A DNA stretch of 64,000 nucleotides from Phytopythium helicoides (Eukaryota; Oomycota; Peronosporomycetes; Pythiales; Pythiaceae). Location of the stretch: assembly GCA_024867545.1 (NCBI GenBank), contig JANFNE010000006.1, positions 682,001 to 746,000 on the forward strand, in the 5' to 3' direction. How positions within the stretch are numbered: the first letter of the stretch is position 1; every line of letters starts with the position of its first letter. The notes under the pieces were generated by a model, which saw nothing but the letters and a program-made list of their open reading frames with translations, had not been told where the DNA came from and did no database searches. Shown here piece by piece: positions 9,801-19,914 of this stretch. The translations under genes and the position numbers were made by a program.

Positions 9801-12800
9801 AGAGCAGCGCACCGCGACTCGCCACAGATTGGTACTTCCCGCTTAGGTCGTTGAGCTGCGCCTCATACTCTTTGGCTTTGGCAGCCTTGACCCCTATCTC
9901 GATTGCAGCCGCTTTGGTCGCCTCAAGATCCTCGATGACTTGCACGTTCTCAGTGATATCGCCTTCTGAGTCTGCTAAGCTACTTAGAATCCGATCTTCG
10001 AGCGACTGCAATCGGATCTTGAACGCGTTTTGTTGGTGCGATAACAGTGTTCTGATCTTTGCACGCTTTGGCCACTCTTTGCGCACTACAAGGGCTAATA
10101 GCTGGTCTTCTAGCCCTTGAGGAGTTACAGCAAAGTTTACAACAGTTGTTTCCGCTTGAACCTCTGGTGGCAAGTGTGGGTTTGATAGCTTCGTGTGGAG
10201 ATATAGTCGGAAGTCAGAATGTAGTGGCACAAGTTTTTCGCCCATCTTGAGCAGAGTTTTATGCCCCCGCAAAGTCGTGCTTTTAGCAATTACAGGCCAC
10301 AGTGCCACTTCGAGCTTTTCTCCCATGTTTTCAACAATCACTGAATGACCATGCTCAACTGCAAGCTCTAGCAACTGGGATAGATTCAGTTGGTCTTGCC
10401 GAACAACCGCGATCGTCGCTGGAGCCAGTCGCCTTGCATACTTTTCGGTCTCTCGGAGCCAGTGAATTCCTTGTAGTTGAGGATCGATGAGCAAAGGACA
10501 GCGTACGCTCCGACGCACAATTGCTCCATTCTCTACAGACACGCGGTCACTTGGCAAACCACGTGAGTTCCATTCGGCCACTTCAGAGGACGATGCAAGA
10601 TGCGCCAAGGGATTGAAATCATTCGAGATTACAACAGTGCTGGGGTCTTCTGGAACTGCCAACGATGATTTCGTCGCCGATCCAGGTGTCAGCGCTTTGC
10701 GTAGGTAAGGAATCCATTTTTCACTCAGCAGGATATCGCGGTATCTTTTGGTAAATGCACCAGCAAACGACGCAAAACTGGCAGCTAATAGCACTTCAAG
10801 CGGTAGGGAGTCAGCCCGAGTCCTAAGTAACTCCAGCTCCTGTGACCAACGCTCGCTCTCACTACCGAGAGCATCTGCTAGCCGTCGCGCTAGTGACATG
10901 CGTAGTCGACCACGCTCGACTAGCGCGATCGCATCTTCAACTTCTTTGTTGGTGGTATCAAACTCTTGCGTTAGCGCAGCAAGTCGAGTCTCAAGGGCTG
11001 CAACTTTCTCGCTCACTGCCTCGAGTTTTTCATTTGCTGCACGCAGCTTTTCGTTTGCCTCTGCCAAGGCTTTCTTTTTGGGCTCGACAACCACAATGGC
11101 GTCATAATATGCTACAATATTGATCACCCATGCACACAATCCCGCTGCCGCCGAATTCTTTTTCTCAATCGTTTCCACATTGAAATGTTCAAGTGCCAAG
11201 AAGGGACGCACTTCCTTCCAATTGATATCAGGAATCTGGTGATCATCGACGAGTGTCTTAAATGATTTCAACTCATCAACGAATGCGTTCACATTACCAA
11301 GTAGGGCCTTCTTTGTTGCCTCCCACGAGCGGTCTTTATCTTTGACTTTCCCATTCTTTTGGACAATCACGTTGGCATTTACGCCAGCAAAGAGCACCAC
11401 AACTGCGCCAAACACATCGCCAACACCTGCGGGTGGCTTTGTCATGGTTTTGCAGCTACCCAAGTCCTTTTTATTGAGTGTGTCGAGGGCAGCCATCGCT
11501 GCATCTAGCATTGGTTGCGCCTGAGCCAGATCCTTTTCTGTGTCCTCTTTTTTTGCAGTCACATCCGCTTGAATAATTGCGCACTTTTCTCGTTCAGCGT
11601 TCGCTCGCGCAGTTTCCGTTTCCACAATTTCCTTTTCACGTTGAAGTCGCTCTGCAAGCTCTTCAACCACAACTCGTTTGCGTTCCGCCTCTTCAAGAGT
11701 TACCTTCAGTTCATCCTCCATATTGGCTACAACATTACTGGTGCTTTCCATCTTCTCTAGCCCGCCTTGCAGTCGAGCGACTGCTCGATCGTGAGCCTGA
11801 CGTTTCTCATTCAACAATGAACCATAAAAGGCAAGACACTCCAGATATGAACGTGGGGTAGAGTAAACTCGTCGGTTTTCGAATGTAAGATAATCGCGAG
11901 CGACGTCATTAGCGCTTTGGAATGCGAACGGGAAGAAGCTTGTTATAGCATCTGTTTCGCCGTCAGTTCGCTGCCAGTGAGTAGATGCAGCTATATCTTG
12001 ATCCAAAAATCTTGCCGCGACAGAAAGGAGAGCGTCTTTTGGCCACGGTTGAAACCAATCGATCAGCGTACAATTGACGAGTGCAGGGAACTTTCGAGCT
12101 CGGGATCGGAAGTCACTGCTTGCGGGAGAGAAACAAAGTATGACGTGCAAGTTGCGCTTGATCTCTTGTGTGAACCAGCTCCAGCAGCGCTCCTTCTCGC
12201 TAGTTTCTGAACCAGAGCTACTTTCACCTTGCGCTGCTACAGACGCTGCCACCTTGGGCTGAATCTGCTGGACAATGCTTGCTTGCTCATCTGCATTATA
12301 CAGATCTGGAATATTGCCACTTGAAAGAAGATCGTTGAGGAACACAAGCATCCGTTCGTTCTTGATGTGTGCATCACTAAAGAGAAAAGCCACGCCGTCT
12401 CCTTTAACACCGGCCTTTGCAAACATTGACTGGAGGTCGGCTTTAAAGTCAACCAGAGAGTATGCCTGAGTCAGCGCAATTTCAACAAGCGAGTATCCGC
12501 ATATGAATGCGGCTAGACGCGAAAGAGATTTACGCCCACTTCCTCCCACACCAACAAGTAGGGCATGTCCAGAAGATATAGAAATGATGCGCACTATCCG
12601 GGCTACGTGCTCTAGAGCATCCTTGAAGAGTACGAGATCCATTTTAGGTAATACGTCGTTGTACTCTGTGAGCGCTTCCTCACAAGTTGTAAGTAGAGCT
12701 TGTATGGATAGTACTTGGTCGTACTCGTTTGTGCGTAATCCGTTTGCATAGTGAGAAAAGAGGATTGGTTCCGCTTCTGCGATTGCTCCAGATGACTCTG

Positions 12801-15800
12801 CATTTGACGACGCTGAAGCTGGAGGAGCAAAAAATCGGGTGAAATTGAGCGACGGGAAGCACTTTCGAGCAAGCTGCTGAGTAATAGATGCGAACTTTGT
12901 TAGGTCACTACTGCTGACAAGTCGGTCCCCGTAAACGCGACTTGATTCGTGAACCCAAAGCAAAGCAAATTTCAGTGGATCTTCGAACGTAGCTGGTTTC
13001 GCCATGAGAAGTCCCTGAAAAACGTTGGCTACGTGACGGATGTTGAATTCATAATGAAAATTTGCCGCAGTCTTTCGAAATGACAATGAAACCTGTGCAT
13101 GTAGCGCAAGTGCAGCCTTGAGCACTGGACCCGACATTTTTCGTATCTCCTCCACAAAGTCGGCAACATATCCGTCCAGAAAAGTAGCGTAGATGATTTG
13201 CAAGCTTGAGACACTAAGTGTTGCAAGCGCAAATGTGACGAAGTGGCGTTGCAGTCGCGGGTTGATCGTGAAACTACCTGCGCTCGGGTTCATGCACGCC
13301 AATAGCTGCACGTTTACGATTTGCTTGAGCGTGAATTTGCTACGGTCGTACCAGTGTCCATAATCAAGATGTTGGCGAAGTAGGGCGAGTGCGCTTTGCG
13401 TTCCGTATGCATCTACTTGAGGTAAGTTTAAATCGTCAAGGAAGTAAACAAGCTGATTTCCTGTGCTTGGGCCGTAAGTGATTCCAACGCGTTTCACCAG
13501 TTTGGACTCTAAAATCGCTTGAAGGGCTGCTGAATTTGTGTAGTAATTGAAGTTAACTGTTACACTGGAGAACGCTGATTCATTCAGGAGACTTGGCGCT
13601 GCTGTTAGCGATGGTGATGCGCTTGGGGACTTCATTCCGAGTACCTGCAGTAGCCCTTGAACGACCTGGGTCTTGCCAGTTCCAGCTCCACCGCACAACA
13701 TGAATGGTCGCTGCTCTCGAACCATAAGAGTCATCCAATTCGTAATGGACGCAGTTTCAGTTGTCGGGACAGTGAGTGAAGACATCGACACAGAACCGTC
13801 AAACTGAACAGTTTTGAAGAACGGCGATGCGCGCCATGACTCAAAACTAAGCGTGTTGGGATTGAGCCAGTAATCGAAAACCGTATCTCGCGTTGGAAAC
13901 TTGATGTGTTTAAACTCCCCGCGCCACCACTCACTGAACAGCTTGCGATAGTCGGTGCCATCATCTGCGACTGTCAGAGCAGCGCCGAACGCCCAAACGG
14001 AAATGAACCCACTAAGGATATCGACCTTCCGGGTATCAGCTAACGTATCGGCGTCAAGAACGCCTTCCAAGAAATACAGGTAAGTCTGCACGAGCCCAAT
14101 TTCTTGCAACGGAACTATGGTTTTGCATTGCTGTTTCACGAAAGCGACGATTGGAATAATGTACTTGTTCATTGTCTCCCCAAGTGCAGCACGCTGGGCA
14201 ACGTTTGCCCCTTTCGTTGCGACCCAACTTGCTAGAAGCGACTTCCACTGAAAACCATCGTTGTCAGAAATGTAGAGGATGCCGGCGCGCGAAACAGTTG
14301 CAGGTGTTGCATACTTTAAATCTCGGATCTCAAACACAAGACGCATGTTCGGCTTCAGCGGAATGCGCTCGTTGGATGCGAGGGTCAACATCTTGTTATC
14401 GTCCATGACCGAGTTCATTGACTCGATCCAGTTGGCGTCTAGATCTCCATCGAGCACGATCCATTTAGGACGAACATCTGCCGTCGATACAGTTGCAATG
14501 TCTCTCATCAACTTGGAGAGTAGACCATCTTTCCACTCACGTGTGCCTAGCACCATGTAGCCATATAAGTCCTCAGTTGAAACCGCCTTGGGATTCAAAT
14601 CAACAACTTTTGTGAAGTGGTCGTCTCCCTTCTTTTTGCGCGCGTTCACAAGCACTTCGCAGCAGTCAGATTTACCACTCCCTGGTGGCCCCATGATGAA
14701 TACGCAGTGACGGATTGCGAGTAGCTCATCTAATTGGATTACTTTCAGGCGGAACTGTTCATGTGGCCACAACCCCATCTCCTCGCATGCGACTTGGACA
14801 AATTTCTCCATGGCCTCATCCAACTTGCGTGGTGGGTTTGTATCTGGAAACAGGTCTCCAAGCAGCCCGTTAAAGACAAGAAGATCTTGCTCTACAATCT
14901 TGGGCAGATTGAAGTCGCGTAAAGAGCGCATGAGGATTTCCATCTCTGAAAGTTTTGGCTCGGCGCGTTTGAACTGACCTGCCACAACGAGCACACTTTT
15001 GACTGCTCGAAGTCCCCAATCGTAGTGATCTTGCTTTGACAGAAGCTCTTTCAACAGTGAATATAGGCTGAAGAATTTGGATGCTAGCACCTTGGCATCG
15101 CGAAACCCTTCTGCCATTAGCATGTTTTCACAGATGAGCACCAGATCTGGCGCCATAACAGTGATTGGTCGGAAGAGTGATTTTAACCCTTCTGGTAGCT
15201 CGGAGCGGCCCAAATATCCAGGGTTCATCGTTATGAATGTACCGCAAGTTGAGTCGAGCTTTACTATGTCTCCTTCAATGATAACTGTATCGCTCTCGCC
15301 ACGAATACCATCACATACCGCTTTAAACTGGACAGAGCAAACCGAAAGCACCTCCGGGATAAGACGATTAAATTCATCAAAGCAACCCCATGCCCCAGCA
15401 CTTGCCAACCCCTTGAAGATGTTGCCCAAATTTTTGTAGTCCATCTCTGGTGAGCAATTGAATACATAGCAAATTTTGCCGAGCATATTAGCCAGGTCTT
15501 TCGTGGTTTCGGTTTTACCCGTGCCAGCAGGGCCAGCAGGTGCACATCCCATCTGCATATGCAGCGCTTGTGTAGCAGTCACATAAATGCGATCGGTAAG
15601 CGGTGTTACCACAAGACGAGGACCATTCCCAAGGTATTCAAAGCCATAGTTAAACTGTGCGTCGCAAATTTCATGATACGTTTTGTTCTGGCGCTCAGCT
15701 CGACGTTGCTTCATCTGAGACTGCCACATGAACGAAGCTGGCGAAGAGATCTCTTCATATAGCAATTTCTGCACGATATCACGGGAGTGCGCGTCCATCG

Positions 15801-18800
15801 TGATCATGCACATTGTCCTTTGGCGATCGTCTTTTGACAATGGTGTTTGAGTTAGTTTGATGAGATCGCTCAGCTGAATCAGCATTTTATCGTAGAGCTC
15901 CTTCATTGCTGTTGCGTGACCTTTACTTAAGAGAGTGAAAGCACTTTCAACAGCATTGACATATTCAATTCCTGCAACAAGCAGAGCAATTTGAGCGGCA
16001 TCCATGTTTGATAAAGGTGCGTCCTCTTTGCCATTCATCGACGGTAGCTTTTGAAGCAACCACTCAGCTCGATTTTGTTCAGGAAAGCGCCGGATTGATC
16101 GACCCACTTGCTCACGTAGAGACGTCTGGATAGCCTCAAGAACAACTTGAAGGTACACTTCGACTTTCCCTTCAAGTGGAACGGTTGGCTCAAAGGCTAC
16201 TTTTTCTCGCGCAGCATCGTTTGAGATGAAGTGGGTTGCGATGGTAACTGACGACCCAGCTGGCTTGTCAAGAACCAGCGTCCTTATGGCGAGGAATACT
16301 TTCTCGAGGTGAACAAGGATACTCTTGGGCTCATTGCCTTTGGACAGCAAGTCGAGTAAGTCGGCCTCTGAAACAAAGTAAAATCGCGGAAACAAGCGGC
16401 GCTTCGAGTCTAAGAACTCCTTGAGGGCTTGCTGACACGTCTCCAGACCTGATCTCAGATCGACCAGCTGCTGATGAATGTTAGGCAGCTGGCAGCCGAC
16501 GATAACATTGCCTCGGTTAGGGGTCCACAATTCGTTCAGCACTTCGCGAACGCGTTGGTCTATGCCCTCGAACCGCTGAGCATCGTCCGGTAGCTCACGT
16601 TTGACCTCTTCTGACTGAATAAATAACGGCTCCAAGTATGACCACGACCGCTGAATCTCATTCAGCACGCTGGTGACGTCAGACACAAGCACCAGCTTTG
16701 TCCTCCACGCCACTGTTTGCGAGTAAAAGAAGTTATGGCGCCCCGCTGTCATTGCCTGAACTAGAAGTTGATCGGATTCGAGCATCTCTACCACCTCTTC
16801 GTCTAAGTGAAGGAGTGGGATGTCGGTGTCCTTATATGGCACCATAGTAAATGCAACGGTGCACCATCGATTGTCGAGGTCTTGCAGCACAGCTTCTTGT
16901 TTGGCCTCTTTCTGTGCTCGGTCGGTGATTTCTTCTACATCACGCTGAAACTCGTGTAAGTTTAGCGCTAGAATGTCAGCGAATCGCAGTGAAGGGTTAT
17001 CTTCAGGGCACTCGAATGTCTTTCCTGTAACTTTGATGAGATCCTCCCAGTGTCGTTTCCGCATTGACGGATGACGTAACGCCTGGAAAAGAGGGCATGT
17101 GCTTAGAAACTCTTTAACTAGGCGTTCGAACTGCTTGAATGCATCACAGTCGCGGATCTCTTTGTTGATAGCCTTCACAAGCCCAAGAAAAGCTTTCGCC
17201 TCTTCTTCGAGAACAACACCATCTATCATACTCCATGGGATTTCGCGAGACAAGTCGATTTTGCGCGTGACCTCTGAGATTGATTCCCACAGGAGACTTG
17301 CATGGGATAGCACCTTCGAAATCGACCCGAGGACTGAAGCGCATGGTGCCATTAGATCGTCGCACTCAAGGATCTCAGCAACGTGAAGCTTCTGGTTGTA
17401 TACGATCTGATCGTGCTCCAGGTCTATCTTTTCTGCCGTTATCGCATCAAGTGCCTGTCGAACACCAACGGCAAAACTCCAGAAGGGCTTTGCTTTAAGC
17501 TGTGCGTCCTTTGCTCGGAGCAGGTCTAAGTATGGGTCAATCTCTCCGCGGAACTTGAGACCCTGTGCTGCAATAAGTGGCGCAATCCGTGCACTTGCAG
17601 CTGGGATCTTCCTTAGAATTTCTGACCAAGACATCTCTATCGATTGAAGAAGCTCGAGCTCTTTGGTCATATTTATGCCAGAGTCCTTGAGAAACGCAAT
17701 CTCAGCTCGTAGCTGTTCGATAGAAGTTGTAATATCGTGACCACGTTTTTCAACCAGAAACACGTGCTCTTTGAAAGTAATTAAAGCTGCTGTCGTCTGC
17801 TCGGGTGACCATGATGCATCGGCCAACGGCTGCTCCAGGCCGACGTTGCAGTCTTTGCACGATTGCTGAAGACTCAATAGATCATGCAGAAGCTGATCCA
17901 AGACAAGCTTTCCGGTGATCAAGTTCATCTCACGAGTGACAGTGTCATCAAAGGTTGCAGTGTACGGCGATCCATGAATGGGTCCAGCCTCGCCTCCAAA
18001 TGTCCCACTAAATGATATGTGAATCTTGTATTCTCCGGCTTTTGGCACAGTGTAGCTAACGAGGTACTTGCCGTTGTCAAAGTCTTGAATCTGAAGGGAG
18101 GGAGTGAAAATGGGTCCTGAAGTTTCGGCCTCAATTTCTACAGTGAATTCATCCCCACCACGAGTCCGAAGTGCACGCTGTGAATCACGTGCCTGAATGA
18201 TAAAACAAGTTGGTTCACCGCTTGCACCACCACTGAGAACTCCAGGGCCGTAGGCGAAGCACAATGGTGCAACACTGACAGCGAAAAAACTGAAAGTCTG
18301 AAATGTCGTAGTAAACGAATCTCCTTGAAGGGCAACCCGAACTTGGACGTCACCTGCGGGGCACTGTGTGAAGTCCGGGGTGACCACATTAAGTGTGTGG
18401 TCATTGACATACTCACCAGGGACATCGACGGACCCTTTTCTGCATGCAAAACGAACTACTACGGGTCGATTACGAAAATCAATTCCTTCGATGACAACCG
18501 CCGTGCCGCCTGTGAGTGGTCCGAAGTCAGGGAAAACGCGTGTGATTCCATAAGGTGGCCCCACCACACTGCTGACATCAAGCGCATACAAATCATTGAG
18601 CCAAACATTGGACCAACCACCAAACACGAAAAGTCGGCTGCCTTTGTCATCGTACGCCAGCGTAGAATCGCTTCGGCCACTTGGTGGTGCTCCTCGAGTC
18701 TCTGGGATGCTCCACGTCATTTCTCCCGAGTCAAGAACGCAGATATCATTCATGTAGGTTCCCTGCGCATTGTAATTGTTTGGCTCGCCAAGCACACCGC

Positions 18801-19713
18801 CAAACACGAATATTTTGGCGTTCGGTATCGCCAAAACGGCGCATGACGCGTGATTCCAGCGAGGTAGCGGGCTAGCCATGTGCACACCTTCGACAGTGCT
18901 CCACGCATTGGCGACCGTGTCGAGGATGTGCAGGTCGTTGAATTGTGTCACACTATTCCAGCCGCCATATACAAGCATCTGATCGTCCACAGCGCACGCT
19001 TGATGTCCTGCTCGTTTATCAGGTCCCTTGCCCTTGCAAGATAACTTACTCCAGCTGAAGTCGTCAAGCCGAAGAACATGGAGATCGTCAAAGTCGCGCC
19101 GCCCGTAACCTGATCCACCGTATCCCCCAAAGACATAAATGCAGCGTCTAATCGCAACAGCAGAGTGAGCTCCCCGAGGCGCCGGCCACGTGGAAGCCAC
19201 CCCGCGAGCAGCTGCGGTAGTCAACTGCCCAGCAGTCGAGCCGGTGTTCGCGGGCTGGGTCCAGTCCATGGTGATGGGGTTGAAGACCCACAGGTCGTTG
19301 AAGCGCACGCTGCTGCTGTGAAAGCCGCCGAAGATGTAGATCTTGTTGTCGACGACGGTGGCCGAGTGCTTCCATCTAGGCGGCGGTACAGTACCTTCTC
19401 CTGGGAAGCCCAGCCGCTCCCACTCGCACGGCGCGTTGGCGCTGATCTTGAGCACGAACGTGTCATTCGTGGGGCCCGGCGGGTCCGTGTAGTCGCAGCC
19501 GCCGAACAGGAAGCCGTTAGAGCCGATGATGCTGAGCGAATGGCCCGAGCGTCTCGACGGCGCCTCGCTGTTGCGTCGCGCCACGGCCTCCAGCCGCGTC
19601 CACTTGAGCGCCGGGGCCTGCACCACGCCTGGGACTGATGCTGCAGCGGTCAGCGCGCCATTGGAGCCCTGCTCGGCGCGTCCAGGGCCCATGGCGTCCG
19701 CCCCCGGGGCCAT
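6817..19713 (-). CDS. Axonemal dynein heavy chain with Kelch-IPT-filamin N-terminus (outer-arm alpha type)
   Basis: This 4298-residue ATPase motor drives flagellar beating. One uninterrupted exon of 12.9 kb encodes it. The N-terminus has Kelch repeats (about 35-380), an IPT/TIG-like domain (about 385-480) and a filamin-type Ig repeat (about 485-595). The linker and six-AAA ring follow. Walker A sites are GPAGTGKT at 1394-1401 (AAA1), GPPGSGKS near 1674 (AAA2), GGAGTGKT near 2007 (AAA3) and a degenerate GVGGSGRKS near 2386 (AAA4). The coiled-coil stalk spans about 2650-2960 around the microtubule-binding tip. The C-terminus keeps the family motifs HGLFVDGARW and CPVYQTTQR, so the gene looks complete. 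A Kelch plus filamin N-terminus is known in the outer-arm alpha chain of Chlamydomonas, hence the assignment. The ATG is the first in frame, and a divergent SNARE gene shares the upstream region. Confidence 0.93.
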   Translation of the reverse strand: MAPGADAMGPGRAEQGSNGALTAAASVPGVVQAPALKWTRLEAVARRNSEAPSRRSGHSLSIIGSNGFLFGGCDYTDPPGPTNDTFVLKISANAPCEWERLGFPGEGTVPPPRWKHSATVVDNKIYIFGGFHSSSVRFNDLWVFNPITMDWTQPANTGSTAGQLTTAAARGVASTWPAPRGAHSAVAIRRCIYVFGGYGGSGYGRRDFDDLHVLRLDDFSWSKLSCKGKGPDKRAGHQACAVDDQMLVYGGWNSVTQFNDLHILDTVANAWSTVEGVHMASPLPRWNHASCAVLAIPNAKIFVFGGVLGEPNNYNAQGTYMNDICVLDSGEMTWSIPETRGAPPSGRSDSTLAYDDKGSRLFVFGGWSNVWLNDLYALDVSSVVGPPYGITRVFPDFGPLTGGTAVVIEGIDFRNRPVVVRFACRKGSVDVPGEYVNDHTLNVVTPDFTQCPAGDVQVRVALQGDSFTTTFQTFSFFAVSVAPLCFAYGPGVLSGGASGEPTCFIIQARDSQRALRTRGGDEFTVEIEAETSGPIFTPSLQIQDFDNGKYLVSYTVPKAGEYKIHISFSGTFGGEAGPIHGSPYTATFDDTVTREMNLITGKLVLDQLLHDLLSLQQSCKDCNVGLEQPLADASWSPEQTTAALITFKEHVFLVEKRGHDITTSIEQLRAEIAFLKDSGINMTKELELLQSIEMSWSEILRKIPAASARIAPLIAAQGLKFRGEIDPYLDLLRAKDAQLKAKPFWSFAVGVRQALDAITAEKIDLEHDQIVYNQKLHVAEILECDDLMAPCASVLGSISKVLSHASLLWESISEVTRKIDLSREIPWSMIDGVVLEEEAKAFLGLVKAINKEIRDCDAFKQFERLVKEFLSTCPLFQALRHPSMRKRHWEDLIKVTGKTFECPEDNPSLRFADILALNLHEFQRDVEEITDRAQKEAKQEAVLQDLDNRWCTVAFTMVPYKDTDIPLLHLDEEVVEMLESDQLLVQAMTAGRHNFFYSQTVAWRTKLVLVSDVTSVLNEIQRSWSYLEPLFIQSEEVKRELPDDAQRFEGIDQRVREVLNELWTPNRGNVIVGCQLPNIHQQLVDLRSGLETCQQALKEFLDSKRRLFPRFYFVSEADLLDLLSKGNEPKSILVHLEKVFLAIRTLVLDKPAGSSVTIATHFISNDAAREKVAFEPTVPLEGKVEVYLQVVLEAIQTSLREQVGRSIRRFPEQNRAEWLLQKLPSMNGKEDAPLSNMDAAQIALLVAGIEYVNAVESAFTLLSKGHATAMKELYDKMLIQLSDLIKLTQTPLSKDDRQRTMCMITMDAHSRDIVQKLLYEEISSPASFMWQSQMKQRRAERQNKTYHEICDAQFNYGFEYLGNGPRLVVTPLTDRIYVTATQALHMQMGCAPAGPAGTGKTETTKDLANMLGKICYVFNCSPEMDYKNLGNIFKGLASAGAWGCFDEFNRLIPEVLSVCSVQFKAVCDGIRGESDTVIIEGDIVKLDSTCGTFITMNPGYLGRSELPEGLKSLFRPITVMAPDLVLICENMLMAEGFRDAKVLASKFFSLYSLLKELLSKQDHYDWGLRAVKSVLVVAGQFKRAEPKLSEMEILMRSLRDFNLPKIVEQDLLVFNGLLGDLFPDTNPPRKLDEAMEKFVQVACEEMGLWPHEQFRLKVIQLDELLAIRHCVFIMGPPGSGKSDCCEVLVNARKKKGDDHFTKVVDLNPKAVSTEDLYGYMVLGTREWKDGLLSKLMRDIATVSTADVRPKWIVLDGDLDANWIESMNSVMDDNKMLTLASNERIPLKPNMRLVFEIRDLKYATPATVSRAGILYISDNDGFQWKSLLASWVATKGANVAQRAALGETMNKYIIPIVAFVKQQCKTIVPLQEIGLVQTYLYFLEGVLDADTLADTRKVDILSGFISVWAFGAALTVADDGTDYRKLFSEWWRGEFKHIKFPTRDTVFDYWLNPNTLSFESWRASPFFKTVQFDGSVSMSSLTVPTTETASITNWMTLMVREQRPFMLCGGAGTGKTQVVQGLLQVLGMKSPSASPSLTAAPSLLNESAFSSVTVNFNYYTNSAALQAILESKLVKRVGITYGPSTGNQLVYFLDDLNLPQVDAYGTQSALALLRQHLDYGHWYDRSKFTLKQIVNVQLLACMNPSAGSFTINPRLQRHFVTFALATLSVSSLQIIYATFLDGYVADFVEEIRKMSGPVLKAALALHAQVSLSFRKTAANFHYEFNIRHVANVFQGLLMAKPATFEDPLKFALLWVHESSRVYGDRLVSSSDLTKFASITQQLARKCFPSLNFTRFFAPPASASSNAESSGAIAEAEPILFSHYANGLRTNEYDQVLSIQALLTTCEEALTEYNDVLPKMDLVLFKDALEHVARIVRIISISSGHALLVGVGGSGRKSLSRLAAFICGYSLVEIALTQAYSLVDFKADLQSMFAKAGVKGDGVAFLFSDAHIKNERMLVFLNDLLSSGNIPDLYNADEQASIVQQIQPKVAASVAAQGESSSGSETSEKERCWSWFTQEIKRNLHVILCFSPASSDFRSRARKFPALVNCTLIDWFQPWPKDALLSVAARFLDQDIAASTHWQRTDGETDAITSFFPFAFQSANDVARDYLTFENRRVYSTPRSYLECLAFYGSLLNEKRQAHDRAVARLQGGLEKMESTSNVVANMEDELKVTLEEAERKRVVVEELAERLQREKEIVETETARANAEREKCAIIQADVTAKKEDTEKDLAQAQPMLDAAMAALDTLNKKDLGSCKTMTKPPAGVGDVFGAVVVLFAGVNANVIVQKNGKVKDKDRSWEATKKALLGNVNAFVDELKSFKTLVDDHQIPDINWKEVRPFLALEHFNVETIEKKNSAAAGLCAWVINIVAYYDAIVVVEPKKKALAEANEKLRAANEKLEAVSEKVAALETRLAALTQEFDTTNKEVEDAIALVERGRLRMSLARRLADALGSESERWSQELELLRTRADSLPLEVLLAASFASFAGAFTKRYRDILLSEKWIPYLRKALTPGSATKSSLAVPEDPSTVVISNDFNPLAHLASSSEVAEWNSRGLPSDRVSVENGAIVRRSVRCPLLIDPQLQGIHWLRETEKYARRLAPATIAVVRQDQLNLSQLLELAVEHGHSVIVENMGEKLEVALWPVIAKSTTLRGHKTLLKMGEKLVPLHSDFRLYLHTKLSNPHLPPEVQAETTVVNFAVTPQGLEDQLLALVVRKEWPKRAKIRTLLSHQQNAFKIRLQSLEDRILSSLADSEGDITENVQVIEDLEATKAAAIEIGVKAAKAKEYEAQLNDLSGKYQSVASRGALLFFLMNELQRMHPYYVYSLNAFVVIFQRAIDLVASGDRPQSSNAGGLLGRLKAAAKKVIATQRFQWNADLLLADRVVDSAEVDGSQHQESDLGTLMEEAEKDAVPTPDQIALRCSQLQTSITDVVFNYIRRGMLEKDKLTLATQLGLSILMHEGKVTQMDAHCLVHAYRGSNAGPAPQGMGLLSEWLSEAAWRRVCWLEQHVPNLQKLTASMRGESEEWHEWCDRDNPEAVPLPGSLVKTTAASPLIMLHVVRALRPDRMCAAMQNFLVQHFGASVVQQPPFDIESAYQETSASTPMLFMLFPGVDPTAWVEALGRKFDYTTSRGNLSVLSMGQGQEALADATLLSSSREGSWVLLQNIHLMPSWLAKLERTLELCSVAADMNFRCFLSAEPVVSIDQLLPESLLQSCIKVANEAPSDLRSNLKRAWASFTPAQVETTSSRPTEFQQSLFALCFFHALVLGRRRFGTQGWSRAYSFNTGDLVICADILRRYVDKTDAIPHKNSGMTTLALPWEDLRYIFGEIMYGGHITDHWDRITNATYLSSILAPDLLSTKGGKELADGFRMPADVTTFTYSKYTAFIDATLPPSDSPRVYGLHPNAEVGYLIDAASRVFATLSTVPEFASPVQSTPAVATSTKSSSSEVALSGESARVLTVVEQLLNTMPVEPDLQTIQALAEPLLSTDSSPFVIVAVQEATRMQLLLHEMRQSLSELTKGLHGALSMTESMEELANSLAFSRLPIAWQPLAWSSRKSLAPWFTDLRARASSLSRWTSELRMPRSVWIAGLFSPTSLLTAIKQCTARRHGLPLDTMAIETHVTPYVAGSEDDDGDGDSTAPAEGDSDGGPLPLSTASIPPVDMGIFIHGLFVDGARWELASGGATSAAETEKEEGGSSDGALQIPPTYELDGVTCSGWLADPRPKELLPPLPVIYARAVVVDERWEATAVGYFRRRRDVYDCPVYQTTQRGPTYVFLATLRTLQPRAKWTLAGAALVMQTDD

Positions 19714-19914
19714 TCCGCAGGCCTCGCGGAGAGCTACAGCGAATGCGTCCTTTCAAGGGCACCACCACTTCAACTATCGATTTGATTGGTTGAAAAAGGA
19801 AGATCATATAGCTTTGATTGGACGAAAGTCGTTTCTGCCAATCAGAGGCGACGGCGTCGCTTCAAGATCGCGCCGCGGATCTCCTGGCGCCACTTGCCAA
19901 TCGATGCGCTCACC
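19714..19914. promoter_or_regulatory. Divergent promoter of dynein and syntaxin with four CCAAT/ATTGG boxes
   Basis: The start codons are 201 bp apart. ATTGG occurs at 19785-19789 and 19817-19821. CCAAT occurs at about 19838-19842 and 19897-19901. CCAAT is the classic NF-Y site; its use here is an inference. Confidence 0.5.
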
